From contig JAFUOM010000016.1 in assembly GCA_017481885.1 (NCBI GenBank), forward strand, positions 1 to 53,242: a DNA stretch of 53,242 nt, given 5' to 3'. The DNA is from Ruminococcus sp. (lineage in GTDB: Bacteria; Bacillota; Clostridia; Oscillospirales; Acutalibacteraceae). The position numbers were made by a program, and so were the translations under genes. Below the pieces are notes generated by a model. That model had not been told where the DNA came from. It did no database searches and was given only the letters and a program-made list of their open reading frames with translations. Each line of letters starts with the position of its first letter. The first letter of the stretch is position 1. Of the stretch, positions 1-9,181 are shown in pieces.

Positions 1-6
1 AAGAAT

Positions 7-47
7 AAAACACAAAGAGCACCGTTTATCGGTGCTCTTTGTGTTTT
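7..47. terminator. Bidirectional rho-independent terminator
   Basis: Two perfectly complementary 17-base arms (7-23 and 31-47) enclose a 7-base loop, with an A-run on the left and a T-run on the right, so the hairpin can stop transcription from either side. It lies just past the stop codon of the minus-strand DegV gene and probably also ends a plus-strand gene outside the window. Confidence 0.9.
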
Positions 48-68
48 TAAGTGGGTCTATATATAGAG

Positions 69-908
69 TTATTTTTCGAATCCTACAAGCATACCGCCGT
101 TTTCAGCGTAGAAACTGCACAAGCCGTATGTAGTGTCAATTTTAACATCAGCTTTAGTGAATTTGGATACTATCATTTTCTTGAGTGCTTTTGCTCCGTC
201 TTTATTGAAACAGTGATCAATTCTTACCTTTCCACCATTGTAGCCTTCGCTCAACATTCTCTCAAACAGTTTGCTTAATGCCTTGTCTGCTCCGCGTGGT
301 TTGTCAAGTGGCTGTAAATCTCCGATGTCGCTTGCTTTGCCGACGATTCTTATGCCAAGTAAACCTGCCGCTTTTGCAACAATAGGGTTACATCTGCCAT
401 TTCTGGCAAGGTTGTTAAGACATTCTAGTGCAAAAACCAGTCCTGTTTTGTTCATATAGCTATCTAGGGTTTTGCAAATTTCATCAAACGGAGTGTTGTT
501 CTTAATCAGCTCCTCAGCTTTTTCGATGATGAGCTTTAACTCGGGGCCTGCAGAAAGCGAGTTGATAACGTAAACGTTTCTGTCAGGATATTTTGATGTG
601 TATTCTTCCTTTGCGATGCAAGCAGCGTTATAGCTACCCGAAAGAGTTCCTGTGATTGTTACGCAAATAATGTTTTCTGCATCTGAAAATGCATCAACAA
701 AGTCTATTACCGACGGACAGGCGGTTGAGGATTTACCTTTGTATGTTTTAAGATATTCAACCATTGCTTTTACATCTAAATTATTTGCATCAACAAATTC
801 TTTCTTGCCAGTTATAATTTTAAGCGGAACTGACTGAAAAGGAATGTCACTTTTAAAATAGATTGAATCAGCCGATGAATCAGCAACGATTTTATATTTA
901 ATGCTCAT
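69..908 (-). CDS. DegV family fatty-acid-binding protein
   Basis: A 279-residue cytoplasmic protein of the DegV/FakB family, which binds a single fatty acid and presents it to the kinase FakA. Visible landmarks are the N-terminal KIVADSSADS strand, the TACPS segment (family T-S-x-P-S), ITGTLSGSYNAA (family SGTY-x-x-A) and the NLARNGR helix. The usual C-terminal H-x-G-P-G lipid-headgroup motif is replaced by YAENGGM, so headgroup contacts may differ. I place the start at 908, where GGAGATACATA precedes ATG with good spacing. An in-frame upstream ATG at 980 lies inside the promoter and is rejected. The gene is monocistronic, read from a strong sigma-A-type promoter (952-980) and closed by the hairpin at 7-47. 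No fakA is in the window, so the partner must be elsewhere. Confidence 0.9.
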   Translation of the reverse strand: MSIKYKIVADSSADSIYFKSDIPFQSVPLKIITGKKEFVDANNLDVKAMVEYLKTYKGKSSTACPSVIDFVDAFSDAENIICVTITGTLSGSYNAACIAKEEYTSKYPDRNVYVINSLSAGPELKLIIEKAEELIKNNTPFDEICKTLDSYMNKTGLVFALECLNNLARNGRCNPIVAKAAGLLGIRIVGKASDIGDLQPLDKPRGADKALSKLFERMLSEGYNGGKVRIDHCFNKDGAKALKKMIVSKFTKADVKIDTTYGLCSFYAENGGMLVGFEK

Positions 909-951
909 TATGTATCTCCAAGTGTTTATGTAATTTTTTAGCAATGTGTTA

Positions 952-980
952 ATTATACAGGTTTTTGAAAAACCTGTCAA
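952..980 (-). promoter_or_regulatory. Sigma-A promoter of the DegV gene
   Basis: Read on the minus strand, TTGACA (980-975) and TATAAT (957-952) are separated by exactly 17 bases. It is a full-consensus promoter, about 45 bases upstream of the DegV start. Confidence 0.85.
957..977. promoter_or_regulatory. Palindromic operator candidate in DegV promoter spacer
   Basis: A perfect palindrome with 10-base arms ACAGGTTTTT and AAAAACCTGT around one central G fills the spacer and overlaps the ends of the -35 and -10 boxes. A protein bound here would block RNA polymerase. The regulator is unknown; the sequence does not look like the FapR or FabT sites I know. Confidence 0.55.
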
Positions 981-1012
981 GAGGTTCTAAGAAAACCAAA
1001 ATAGTTATTTAC

Positions 1013-1040
1013 TTGACAAACTGTGAATTTTTAGTATAAT
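1013..1040 (+). promoter_or_regulatory. Sigma-A promoter of the DUF1836 gene
   Basis: TTGACA (1013-1018) and TATAAT (1035-1040) are 16 bases apart. The expected transcription start (about 1046-1048) coincides with the A of the ATG at 1048, which predicts a leaderless message. It is divergent from the DegV promoter. Confidence 0.8.
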
Positions 1041-1047
1041 ACCTCAT

Positions 1048-1569
1048 ATGGATAACAATATTAATTTTGTATCGGCTGATAAGATTTCTCAGTTTAAACT
1101 TCCGCGTTTTTCTGAGATACCTGATGTTGGCTTGTACCTTGAACAAACAACTAAATATATCAACAAATATCTTGAACCGATTGGTTTTGAAATCACAGGC
1201 TCTATGATCCGCAATTATGTGAAAAAGGATCTTGTGAAAAATCCGGAACATAAACAGTATTTCGCTGACCAAATCGGACATCTTATAGCTATAACTGTGC
1301 TTAAAAATGTGCTGTCTCTTGAGAATATCGCAATACTATTTGAGAACCAGCAAAAGGTGTACACCGATCCTGTTGCTTACGATTATTTTTGTATGGAGCT
1401 CGAAAATATGATTTTCTATCAGTTCGGCTTGAAGGATTGCGTTGATAAAATCGGAAACACCTCATCAAAAGAGAAGAAAATGCTTAGAAGTGCGATTATT
1501 GCAGTTTCACACATAATCTTCCTTGAGTCCTGTTTTTCTATGTTGTCGCTCGAAAAAGTTAACGAATAA
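1048..1569 (+). CDS. DUF1836 domain-containing protein, probable regulator
   Basis: A 173-residue soluble protein of the DUF1836 family. Family features seen are the LPRFSEIPDVGLYLEQ segment near residue 22, a central helix-turn-helix-like stretch (FEITGSMIRNYVKKDLV) and an HLIAITVLKNVLSLENIA helix. The family is widespread in Firmicutes and assumed to be DNA-binding, but I know of no characterised target. There is no Shine-Dalgarno sequence before the ATG, and a consensus -10 box ends only 7 bases upstream, so translation is probably leaderless. It is transcribed divergently from the DegV gene and is a natural candidate to act on the palindrome in that promoter, though this is inference from position alone. 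A terminator follows at once. Confidence 0.8.
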   Translation: MDNNINFVSADKISQFKLPRFSEIPDVGLYLEQTTKYINKYLEPIGFEITGSMIRNYVKKDLVKNPEHKQYFADQIGHLIAITVLKNVLSLENIAILFENQQKVYTDPVAYDYFCMELENMIFYQFGLKDCVDKIGNTSSKEKKMLRSAIIAVSHIIFLESCFSMLSLEKVNE

Positions 1570-1575
1570 CATTGT

Positions 1576-1606
1576 AAAAAAGCATCTCGTTTGAGGTGCT
1601 TTTTCT
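1576..1606 (+). terminator. Rho-independent terminator
   Basis: Arms AAAAAGCATCTC and GAGGTGCTTTTT (one G-T pair) with a 4-base loop, followed by more T. It ends the DUF1836 message. Confidence 0.85.
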
Positions 1607-1645
1607 GTTTTTTATTTACGCTATTTGTGATTGAATGCCTCCAAT

Positions 1646-1674
1646 TTGACAAATACTGGTTATTACTGTACAAT
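1646..1674 (+). promoter_or_regulatory. Probable sigma-A promoter of the ABC_sub_bind gene
   Basis: TTGACA (1646-1651), a 17-base spacer and TACAAT (1669-1674), with the coding start 36 bases downstream. Confidence 0.7.
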
Positions 1675-1710
1675 TTATAGTACATATTAATTTGAGGAAG
1701 GATGGATTTG

Positions 1711-2778
1711 ATGAAGAAACATCTTGTACTTATCGTAAATATAATCTTAATTCTGGCTGTACTGGGTGGTATATTTTTTGCTATAACCAGAGCCTCTAAG
1801 GTGTCGGACACTGCTGAAACCACAGCTGTTGAGACCATAGCTACAGAACAAGCAGTACCTACCGAGCCGACAACTCCGCAGGAGATTTACAACATAGGCA
1901 TCATACAGCATTCAAATGTTGAGAATAGCAACAGCGTGTATCAGGGTTTCCTTAATGAGCTTGCTGACAAAGGTTATGTTAATAATAAAAACATCGTCCT
2001 TGACTATGTTCTTGAAGAGGATAACGACAAATGCAAGGAAGCTATACAGAACTTTATCGACGATGACTATGACCTGATTTTCACAATTGGACCGTTTGCA
2101 ACTAAGCTTGCGGCATCTATGACAACTGAAATCCCAATTGTATTTGCTGCTGTACAGGAACCTGACCTCGAAGAGTTCGTTAATTCCAATGAGGCACCAG
2201 GTAGAAATGTAACAGGCGTTTCAGACTACACACCTTGTTTTGAACAGATTGACTCAATCAAGCTGATGTTCCCAGACACAAAGAAAATTGGTGCAATTTA
2301 TCTGGGGACTAATCAGAATGCAGTAACTCAGGCACTTATTGGCGAGAAAGAAGCTCAGACAGAACACGTAAACATTGACTACGTCAAGTATCCTATTACA
2401 AGTGCAAAGGAAATCAACTCCACACTGGATACAATGCTTAAAGATGGGGTAGAGGTTATATACACACCTGTAGATGGATTTATTAACAAAAACATTAGTC
2501 CGCTTATTGACTTTTCGTATAAGAACAAGATTCCTGTAGTTTGCGGTAATCTTACAATGCTTGAAAAAGGTTGTTTCTCTACAAGCGTTATTAACTATCC
2601 GTCTATCGGCGGAGCTGCAGCTGATATTATGCTGGATATCCTTGTTCACGATGCAGACCCTGCAACAACTCCTATCGTGTATATTTACGATTGCTACTTG
2701 CATATAAATGAAAAGGCAATGAAAGAGCTTGGTATCAAGCTTTCAGATGAGATTCTTGAAACCGCTATTATTGAGTGA
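1711..2778 (+). CDS. ABC transporter substrate-binding protein (ABC_sub_bind family)
   Basis: A 355-residue exported or membrane-tethered binding protein of the ABC_sub_bind/TrpX-like family (two Rossmann-like lobes). Typical stretches are YNIGIIQHSNVENSNSVYQG at the start of lobe 1, DLIFTIGPFAT, PIVFAAVQEP, KKIGAIYLGTN at the lobe crossover and EVIYTPVDGFI. The N-terminus is a hydrophobic helix (residues 3-24) with no lipobox cysteine, so it is anchored by an uncleaved or ordinary signal rather than as a lipoprotein. A Thr/Glu/Pro-rich linker (about residues 28-55) follows. GAGGAAGG at 1694-1701 sits 9 bases before the ATG at 1711; an ATG at 1702 directly abuts this site and is not usable. 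No permease or ATPase gene is adjacent, so it is an orphan. Related proteins bind tryptophan or tyrosine; the ligand here cannot be called. Confidence 0.85.
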   Translation: MKKHLVLIVNIILILAVLGGIFFAITRASKVSDTAETTAVETIATEQAVPTEPTTPQEIYNIGIIQHSNVENSNSVYQGFLNELADKGYVNNKNIVLDYVLEEDNDKCKEAIQNFIDDDYDLIFTIGPFATKLAASMTTEIPIVFAAVQEPDLEEFVNSNEAPGRNVTGVSDYTPCFEQIDSIKLMFPDTKKIGAIYLGTNQNAVTQALIGEKEAQTEHVNIDYVKYPITSAKEINSTLDTMLKDGVEVIYTPVDGFINKNISPLIDFSYKNKIPVVCGNLTMLEKGCFSTSVINYPSIGGAAADIMLDILVHDADPATTPIVYIYDCYLHINEKAMKELGIKLSDEILETAIIE

Positions 2779-2783
2779 TTGTT

Positions 2784-3503
2784 ATGAAGAACAACAAATT
2801 ATTGCCTGCTTTGCTACCGTTTCGGTGTATCGTATTTGTATTGGTTTTTGTTCTGGGAGCAAAGTTGGTCAACAAGGGATTAGACGAAATCAGCAATTGG
2901 TGGTCAATTGTAGCAAGTGTTGTAAATATAGTCACGATTGCTTTTTTGTGCTTTGTTTCAAAGAAACAAGGTACTGATTACCGAGGACTTATCAATCTAA
3001 AAAAAGGCGACACTACCGTAAAGCAGGTGTGTTTGATATCACTTTTAATTATATCTGTTGGTATGCTTGGGATGTATCTGGCTGGATTTCTGTGCTATGG
3101 TGTTATTCCATATGCCGCACCAATGATGATTGCTCCTATTCCTCCTGTACTGGCGGTTGTTAATGTTTTCGTGTTACCGATTACTACTGCATTGGCGGAG
3201 GACGGTTTGTACTTAGGTTGTGGCGTTAATTGTATACGCAATAAGTACGTGGCGATTTTCGTTCCTGCGTTTTTCTTTGCTTTGCAACACAGCTTTATTC
3301 CAACATTGATGGATTTTACCTATATTGTTTATCGTTTCATTTCTTTTTTGCCGCTTACAATTATTTTGTGTTGGTATTATTATAAGAAAAGAAACCCTTT
3401 ACCAATTATGATAGGTCACGCTCTTATAGATGTGGCCACGGTTATGCAGATATTGGCTACTTCTACAATTGATGGCTTTTACGAAATGATGTGTTCAATG
3501 TAG
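2784..3503 (+). CDS. CPBP-family intramembrane protease-like protein
   Basis: A 239-residue polytopic membrane protein with about seven hydrophobic segments. It shows the CPBP (Abi/Rce1-like) motifs in degenerate form: motif 1 is AEDGLYLG (family EE-x-x-x-R, here ED with Leu in place of Arg, near residue 140), motif 2 is FALQH (near 165) and motif 3 is HALID (near 210). Family members are glutamyl intramembrane endopeptidases or bacteriocin-immunity-type proteins. Loss of the motif 1 Arg makes normal activity uncertain. Translation may begin at the ATG at 2784, or at a GTG at 2775 that overlaps the preceding TGA. Neither has a strong ribosome binding site, so translational coupling to the binding-protein gene is likely. 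Confidence 0.75.
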   Translation: MKNNKLLPALLPFRCIVFVLVFVLGAKLVNKGLDEISNWWSIVASVVNIVTIAFLCFVSKKQGTDYRGLINLKKGDTTVKQVCLISLLIISVGMLGMYLAGFLCYGVIPYAAPMMIAPIPPVLAVVNVFVLPITTALAEDGLYLGCGVNCIRNKYVAIFVPAFFFALQHSFIPTLMDFTYIVYRFISFLPLTIILCWYYYKKRNPLPIMIGHALIDVATVMQILATSTIDGFYEMMCSM

Positions 3504-3540
3504 GGCAATTGTAAAATAATTGTGAAGTGACATATTTCAC

Positions 3541-3574
3541 TTGATTTTTTACAGAATATGGTATAAAATATAAT
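3541..3574 (+). promoter_or_regulatory. groESL promoter region
   Basis: The sequence holds TTGATT (3541-3546) or TTTACA (3548-3553) as -35 candidates and overlapping -10 candidates TATAAA (3562-3567) and TATAAT (3569-3574). Which pair is used cannot be decided by eye. It lies directly upstream of the CIRCE operator. Confidence 0.6.
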
Positions 3575-3600
3575 TAGCACTCGAAAGTGACGAGTGCTAA
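3574..3600. promoter_or_regulatory. CIRCE operator (HrcA binding site)
   Basis: Perfect match to the consensus: TTAGCACTC (3574-3582), nine bases, then GAGTGCTAA (3592-3600). In Firmicutes HrcA binds this element and represses groESL and dnaK operons until heat shock. It starts at the -10 box and lies in the untranslated leader of groES. Confidence 0.97.
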
Positions 3601-3632
3601 TTTCTTTATAAATTACAAGGAGGATATATATA

Positions 3633-3917
3633 ATGACTATCAAACCACTTATCGACAGAGTTGTGCTTAAGCTCGACAACGCTGAGCAGACAACAGCTTC
3701 AGGTATCGTTTTATCATCACAGGCACAGGAGAAGCCACAGTACGCTAACGTAGTAGCTGTTGGTCCTGGTGGCTTTGTTGATGGCAACGAAGTAAAGATG
3801 TATGTAAACGTTGGTGATAAGGTTATCACTTCAAAATACGCAGGTACAGAGGTTAAGATTGACGGCGAGGAGTACACAATCGTCCGCCAGTCTGACATCC
3901 TTGCAATTGTTGAATAA
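3633..3917 (+). CDS. groES: Co-chaperonin GroES
   Basis: A 94-residue Hsp10 that forms the heptameric lid of GroEL. It shows the N-terminal IKPLIDRVVLKLDNAEQ strand, the mobile loop ASGIVLSSQAQEKPQ that contacts GroEL, the roof segment VVAVGPGGFVDGNEV and the C-terminal EYTIVRQSDILAIVE. The length is normal. An AAGGAGG site (3617-3623) lies 9 bases before ATG. The CIRCE element in the leader puts the gene under HrcA control. groEL follows 16 bases after the stop codon. Confidence 0.98.
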   Translation: MTIKPLIDRVVLKLDNAEQTTASGIVLSSQAQEKPQYANVVAVGPGGFVDGNEVKMYVNVGDKVITSKYAGTEVKIDGEEYTIVRQSDILAIVE

Positions 3918-3927
3918 TCGGAGGTAA

Positions 3928-5559
<1,632 letters not shown>

Positions 5560-5588
5560 TTCTGAATTAGAAATAAAAGCATAAAATT

Positions 5589-5622
5589 AACACCGAGTAG
5601 ACTATTCTGCTCGGTGTTTTTA
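5589..5622. terminator. Bidirectional terminator between groEL and FAD protein
   Basis: A 12-bp stem (5589-5600 with 5607-5618) with flanking A-run and T-run separates convergent genes. It can end both the groESL message and the minus-strand oxidoreductase message. Confidence 0.88.
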
Positions 5623-5645
5623 TGTGTAAATATAAATAATTGAAA

Positions 5646-7238
5646 TTAAGCGTTAATCAAAATCTGCTCTGCGCATTTAATGCCGTCAACTGCGGCGGAG
5701 ATGATGCCTCCTGCATAGCCTGCGCCCTCACCACAAGGGTAAAGTCCCTTAAGCGTAACGCTTTGCATTGTTTCATCACGAGTAATTTTAACAGGAGATG
5801 ATGAGCGTGTCTCAGGACCTGTTAGTACAGCGTCAGGATGTGCAAATCCGTGGAGCTTTCTGTCCATTGCAAGGATTCCCTCACGCATAGAATCAGTAAT
5901 ATACTGTGGCAGATATTCATCAAGCTGAGCAAACTCAACACCTGGTTTGTAAGTTGGTACAACTTCGCCGAGTCTGGTAGAGCCAGTGTGTTTAAGGAAA
6001 TCGCCTACACGCTGTATTGGAGCTTTGTAGCTCGAACCACCGCTTAAAAACGCTTTGCATTCAATCTGACGCTGAAACTCAACGCCTGCAAGCACATCAT
6101 CACTGCCGAAATCTTTCGGATTAACATTAACAAGCAAAGCGGCGTTTGAATTCACGTTAGCTCTGTCGAAGTTGCTCATACCGTTAGTAACTATTGTGTT
6201 TTCCTCGCTCTGAGAAGCAACAACAAATCCACCTGGGCACATACAGAAAGTGAAAACACCTCTGCCGTTTGATGACTTAATATTCATTTTGTAGTCAGCT
6301 GCTCCAAGGTATGGAGAAGTTGCAAAACTGCCGTATTGAGCTTTATTGATGTTTTCCTGCAAATGCTCGATTCTCGCTCCAATCGCAAACGGCTTTTGCT
6401 CCATAAAGATGTTTGTATTTTTGAGCATTTCAAAAGTATCTCTCGCACTGTGACCAATCGCAAGTACAACGTTGTCTGTTTCGATAATTTCTTCACAGTT
6501 GTTATGCTCAACAACTACCGACTTGATTTTTCCGTCAGCGTAGTTTAAGGTTGTAAGCTTTGTGTTGAAATGCACCTCACCACCAAGAGCAATAATATCT
6601 TCACGAATGTTTTTAACAGTTTCTCTAAGCTTGTCTGTGCCTATGTGCGGTTTAGCGTTGTACAGAATCTCCTGTGGTGCACCGTGTGCGACAAATTCGT
6701 TCAGTACGTTTCTGGAACGGCTGTCTTTTGTTCCTGTGTTTAATTTGCCGTCAGAAAAAGTACCTGCACCGCCTTCGCCAAACTGAACATTTGAGCTTGT
6801 GTCAAGCTTAGCGTTTGTCCAGAAGTTGTTGACCTTTTGAGTTCTGACATCAACCTTGTCGCCACGTTCAATAACAATCGGTCTTTGACCAGCCTGAGCC
6901 AGAATAAGAGCACAGAACATTCCCGCAGGTCCGAAACCAACTACAACAGGTCTGCTGTCAAGGTTCTTTTTAAACGGGATTTCGTAGTGATATTTTTCTA
7001 CGCTCACTGCATTTTTACTCTTAGCTCTGGAGAGCACTTTGCTCTCAGCAATATTTGTTTCAACATCAAGTGTTGCAATGAAGTGCACATCGTTTTTGTG
7101 CCTTGCGTCAATCGAGCGTCTGAAAAGCGAAACACCTTTGATGCAGCTTTCGTTAACTCTCAGCTCTTTTGTGGCAGCTTTTCTGATGTCTGTATCATTG
7201 TAGTTTAGTTTTAATTTTATGTTGTTAATTCGTATCAT
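5646..7238 (-). CDS. FAD-dependent NAD(P) oxidoreductase, COG2509 type
   Basis: A 530-residue soluble flavoprotein. Residues 1-90 form the small N-terminal domain of this family (LKLNYNDTDIRKAATKEL, then RRSIDARHKNDVHFI). The Rossmann FAD-binding motif is VVVGFGPAGMFCA near residues 98-110, followed by an IVIERG strand end. Further landmarks are FGEGGAGTFSDGKLNTG near 150, VVLAIGHSARDTF, and the C-terminal FAD loop YPCGEGAGYAGGI. The substrate is not known. The start codon overlaps the stop of the upstream flavoprotein gene (ATGA, 7235-7238), so the two are co-translated. In Clostridia this pair is often found together; the enzyme is conserved but uncharacterised. Confidence 0.9.
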   Translation of the reverse strand: MIRINNIKLKLNYNDTDIRKAATKELRVNESCIKGVSLFRRSIDARHKNDVHFIATLDVETNIAESKVLSRAKSKNAVSVEKYHYEIPFKKNLDSRPVVVGFGPAGMFCALILAQAGQRPIVIERGDKVDVRTQKVNNFWTNAKLDTSSNVQFGEGGAGTFSDGKLNTGTKDSRSRNVLNEFVAHGAPQEILYNAKPHIGTDKLRETVKNIREDIIALGGEVHFNTKLTTLNYADGKIKSVVVEHNNCEEIIETDNVVLAIGHSARDTFEMLKNTNIFMEQKPFAIGARIEHLQENINKAQYGSFATSPYLGAADYKMNIKSSNGRGVFTFCMCPGGFVVASQSEENTIVTNGMSNFDRANVNSNAALLVNVNPKDFGSDDVLAGVEFQRQIECKAFLSGGSSYKAPIQRVGDFLKHTGSTRLGEVVPTYKPGVEFAQLDEYLPQYITDSMREGILAMDRKLHGFAHPDAVLTGPETRSSSPVKITRDETMQSVTLKGLYPCGEGAGYAGGIISAAVDGIKCAEQILINA

Positions 7239-8455
7239 AATTGTTCACCAACACACATACCTGATGAAAATGCAAACTGCAGGTTGAAACCGCCACAGTC
7301 GCCGTCAACATCAATCGCTTCACCGCAAAGGTAAATATTTTTAGCTTTTTTGCTTTCAAAGGTGACAGGGTTAATTTCACTACCTGATACACCGCCAGCA
7401 GTAACCTGTGCGTTGCTGAAATCTTTTGACATAATAGTATCAAAGCTCCAGCGGTTGATTGTATCTGCCAGAGCGAGTATTTCAGCCTTTGTCAGTTTAT
7501 CTGCAGTTTTTGATGTATCTATGCCACTGCATTTAAGTAATGCGATTCCGATATTCTTATGAAACAAACCGGTGAATAACTCCTGAACACTGTCGTTTTT
7601 GGTTAGCTTAATTCTGTGGTAAAGCATATCTTTAATTTCTTCAAAGGAATAATCAGGTAAAAGTTGAACAATAACTTTTGCGTTTTTCTCTCTGTTAATA
7701 ATGCGTGAAAGATTAAACACGCAAATACCCGAAAGACAATCAACACCAAACTGGATTTCACCCAGCTCGGATTTAACTTTCTTTGAGTTTACAACAGCGG
7801 TAACTTTACCCTGTGCACGAATACCTTTCAGTGATTTTATAACCTTGCTGTCAACCTTGACAGGCGAAAGGGTAGGGGTTAGCTCGGTGATTTTGTGCCC
7901 GATGCTCATAGCTGCTTCGTAAGAGTTTCCAACAACTTTTTGAGCGTAGTTGTTTTTACCGCCTGTTGCGATAACTACTTTCTGTGCGATAATCGTCTTG
8001 TCGTTGCAATGTAGTTTATAACAATCACCGCTTTTGCTTATACTTTTAACAGTAGTGTCACAGATTTCCTGTACATTATTGCGTTTAAGTTCGTTTCGCA
8101 AAACAGAAAGCACAGCACTAGCCTGACGTGAAAGCGGGTAAACTCTGCTGTCTGAGTCAGCCATAGTAAGCAAGCCGATACTGTAAAAGTAATCCAGCAC
8201 TTTGTTTGGCGGATAGTTCTCTAAAAGAAAATTAACTCCGCTTTCAAAACTACTGTGGTAGTTTTCGTGTGTTGCTGAAAGATTAGTAAGATTGCATCTT
8301 GAATTACCGCTGACAAGAATTTTCTTACCAACACGGTTGTCTCTTTCGACTACAACTATTTTTTTGTCTTTATGTCTTTTTGATGCAACACAAGCACACA
8401 TCAATCCGCTTGCACCACCGCCGATTATTGCGGCATAAACTTTAATGGTTTCCAT
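7235..8455 (-). CDS. BaiN/HI0933-like flavoprotein (NAD(P)/FAD oxidoreductase)
   Basis: A 406-residue flavoprotein of the HI0933/YhiN/BaiN family. The N-terminal dinucleotide fold has IIGGGASGLMCA (residues 10-21) and VVERDNRVGKKILVSGNSRCNLTN, the family signature that contacts FAD. The C-terminal part has VTAGGVSGSEIN and IYLCGEAIDVDGDCGGFNLQ. BaiN was proposed as a bile-acid flavoprotein, but most family members have no proven substrate, so no specific activity is claimed. The ribosome binding site AGGTG lies before the ATG at 8455. It is the first gene of a two-gene unit with the COG2509 flavoprotein, which overlaps it by 4 bases. A terminator of the next upstream gene lies just before the start, so this pair may rely on read-through or an unseen promoter. 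Confidence 0.88.
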   Translation of the reverse strand: METIKVYAAIIGGGASGLMCACVASKRHKDKKIVVVERDNRVGKKILVSGNSRCNLTNLSATHENYHSSFESGVNFLLENYPPNKVLDYFYSIGLLTMADSDSRVYPLSRQASAVLSVLRNELKRNNVQEICDTTVKSISKSGDCYKLHCNDKTIIAQKVVIATGGKNNYAQKVVGNSYEAAMSIGHKITELTPTLSPVKVDSKVIKSLKGIRAQGKVTAVVNSKKVKSELGEIQFGVDCLSGICVFNLSRIINREKNAKVIVQLLPDYSFEEIKDMLYHRIKLTKNDSVQELFTGLFHKNIGIALLKCSGIDTSKTADKLTKAEILALADTINRWSFDTIMSKDFSNAQVTAGGVSGSEINPVTFESKKAKNIYLCGEAIDVDGDCGGFNLQFAFSSGMCVGEQL

Positions 8456-8467
8456 AATTTCACCTAT

Positions 8468-8496
8468 AAAAAGGGTAACTTATAAAAGCTACCCTT
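8468..8496 (-). terminator. Rho-independent terminator of the COG2426 gene
   Basis: On the minus strand, AAGGGTAGCT pairs with AGTTACCCTT (10 bp with one G-T pair) over a 6-base loop, followed by a T-run. It sits only 13 bases before the flavoprotein start codon, so it is either a terminator or an attenuator for that pair. Confidence 0.8.
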
Positions 8497-8508
8497 GAAA
8501 TCACAATA

Positions 8509-9000
8509 TTAAACTGCAAAGAAGCTGTTGAAAATACCAAGCACACCCATACTTGCAAGACCTACAAGAATACCAGCGATAAGGACGCCCAAAAGTACAG
8601 CAAAAGTGCTGCGTTTAAAACCAAAGTCGAGCATACTTGCAGCGAGTGTACCGGTCCACGCACCTGTACCAGGAAGCGGAATAGCAACGAAAAGCATCAA
8701 AGCGATAAACAGACCGTTTTTACTTGCTTTTTCTTCAAGTTTTCTTCCACCTTTTTCGCCTTTTTCAAGACAGAATGTAAAGAACTTACCAATGAATTTT
8801 TTATCCTTACCCCAAACGAGCATCTTTCTTGCAAAAAGATAAATGAACGGAACAGGGAGCATATTACCGACAATACAGATTATGTAAATTAAAGCTTCGT
8901 TAAGTCCCCAAGCAACGCCAAAAGGGATAGCACCTCTTAATTCAATAATAGGGAACATTGATATTAAAAATATAGCAATATATTTCATAAATGTGTTCAT
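8509..9000 (-). CDS. Small multidrug export family membrane protein (COG2426)
   Basis: A 163-residue integral membrane protein with four or five hydrophobic segments, recognised by the N-terminal ISMFPIIELRGAIPFGVAWG and the AIPLPGTGAWTGTLAA loop typical of COG2426/Sm_multidrug_ex. The family name comes from a weak link to export; real substrates are unknown. GGAGAAATACT precedes the ATG at 9000. It is read from its own consensus promoter (9074-9102) and ended by the hairpin at 8468-8496, so it is probably monocistronic. Confidence 0.85.
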   Translation of the reverse strand: MNTFMKYIAIFLISMFPIIELRGAIPFGVAWGLNEALIYIICIVGNMLPVPFIYLFARKMLVWGKDKKFIGKFFTFCLEKGEKGGRKLEEKASKNGLFIALMLFVAIPLPGTGAWTGTLAASMLDFGFKRSTFAVLLGVLIAGILVGLASMGVLGIFNSFFAV

Positions 9001-9073
9001 AGTATTTCTCCTTAATATAATTTAATGTATTATGAAAAATAAATATGTATTGACGCAAATTTTTCTGTATGAC

Positions 9074-9102
9074 ATTATACACTAAATAAAATCCTAATTC
9101 AA
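9074..9102 (-). promoter_or_regulatory. Sigma-A promoter of the COG2426 gene
   Basis: On the minus strand, TTGAAT (9102-9097), a 17-base spacer and TATAAT (9079-9074). Confidence 0.75.
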
Positions 9103-9129
9103 TACCAATTTATTTATGTATTTCGACAA

Positions 9130-9158
9130 TTGACATAAGAGGATAACAAAGCTAAAAT
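9130..9158 (+). promoter_or_regulatory. Sigma-A promoter of the VanZ-MATE-radical SAM operon
   Basis: TTGACA (9130-9135), a 17-base spacer and TAAAAT (9153-9158). The predicted start near 9165 leaves a short leader holding one GGAG site, which supports the TTG start at 9182 and excludes a GTG at 9164. Confidence 0.78.
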
Positions 9159-9181
9159 ATACTGTGGATAGGAGTGGTCTT

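Noticed and set aside
9164..9181. GTG at 9164 as the VanZ start
   Set aside because: It lies at the predicted transcription start with no upstream ribosome binding site; TTG at 9182 has GGAG at ideal distance.
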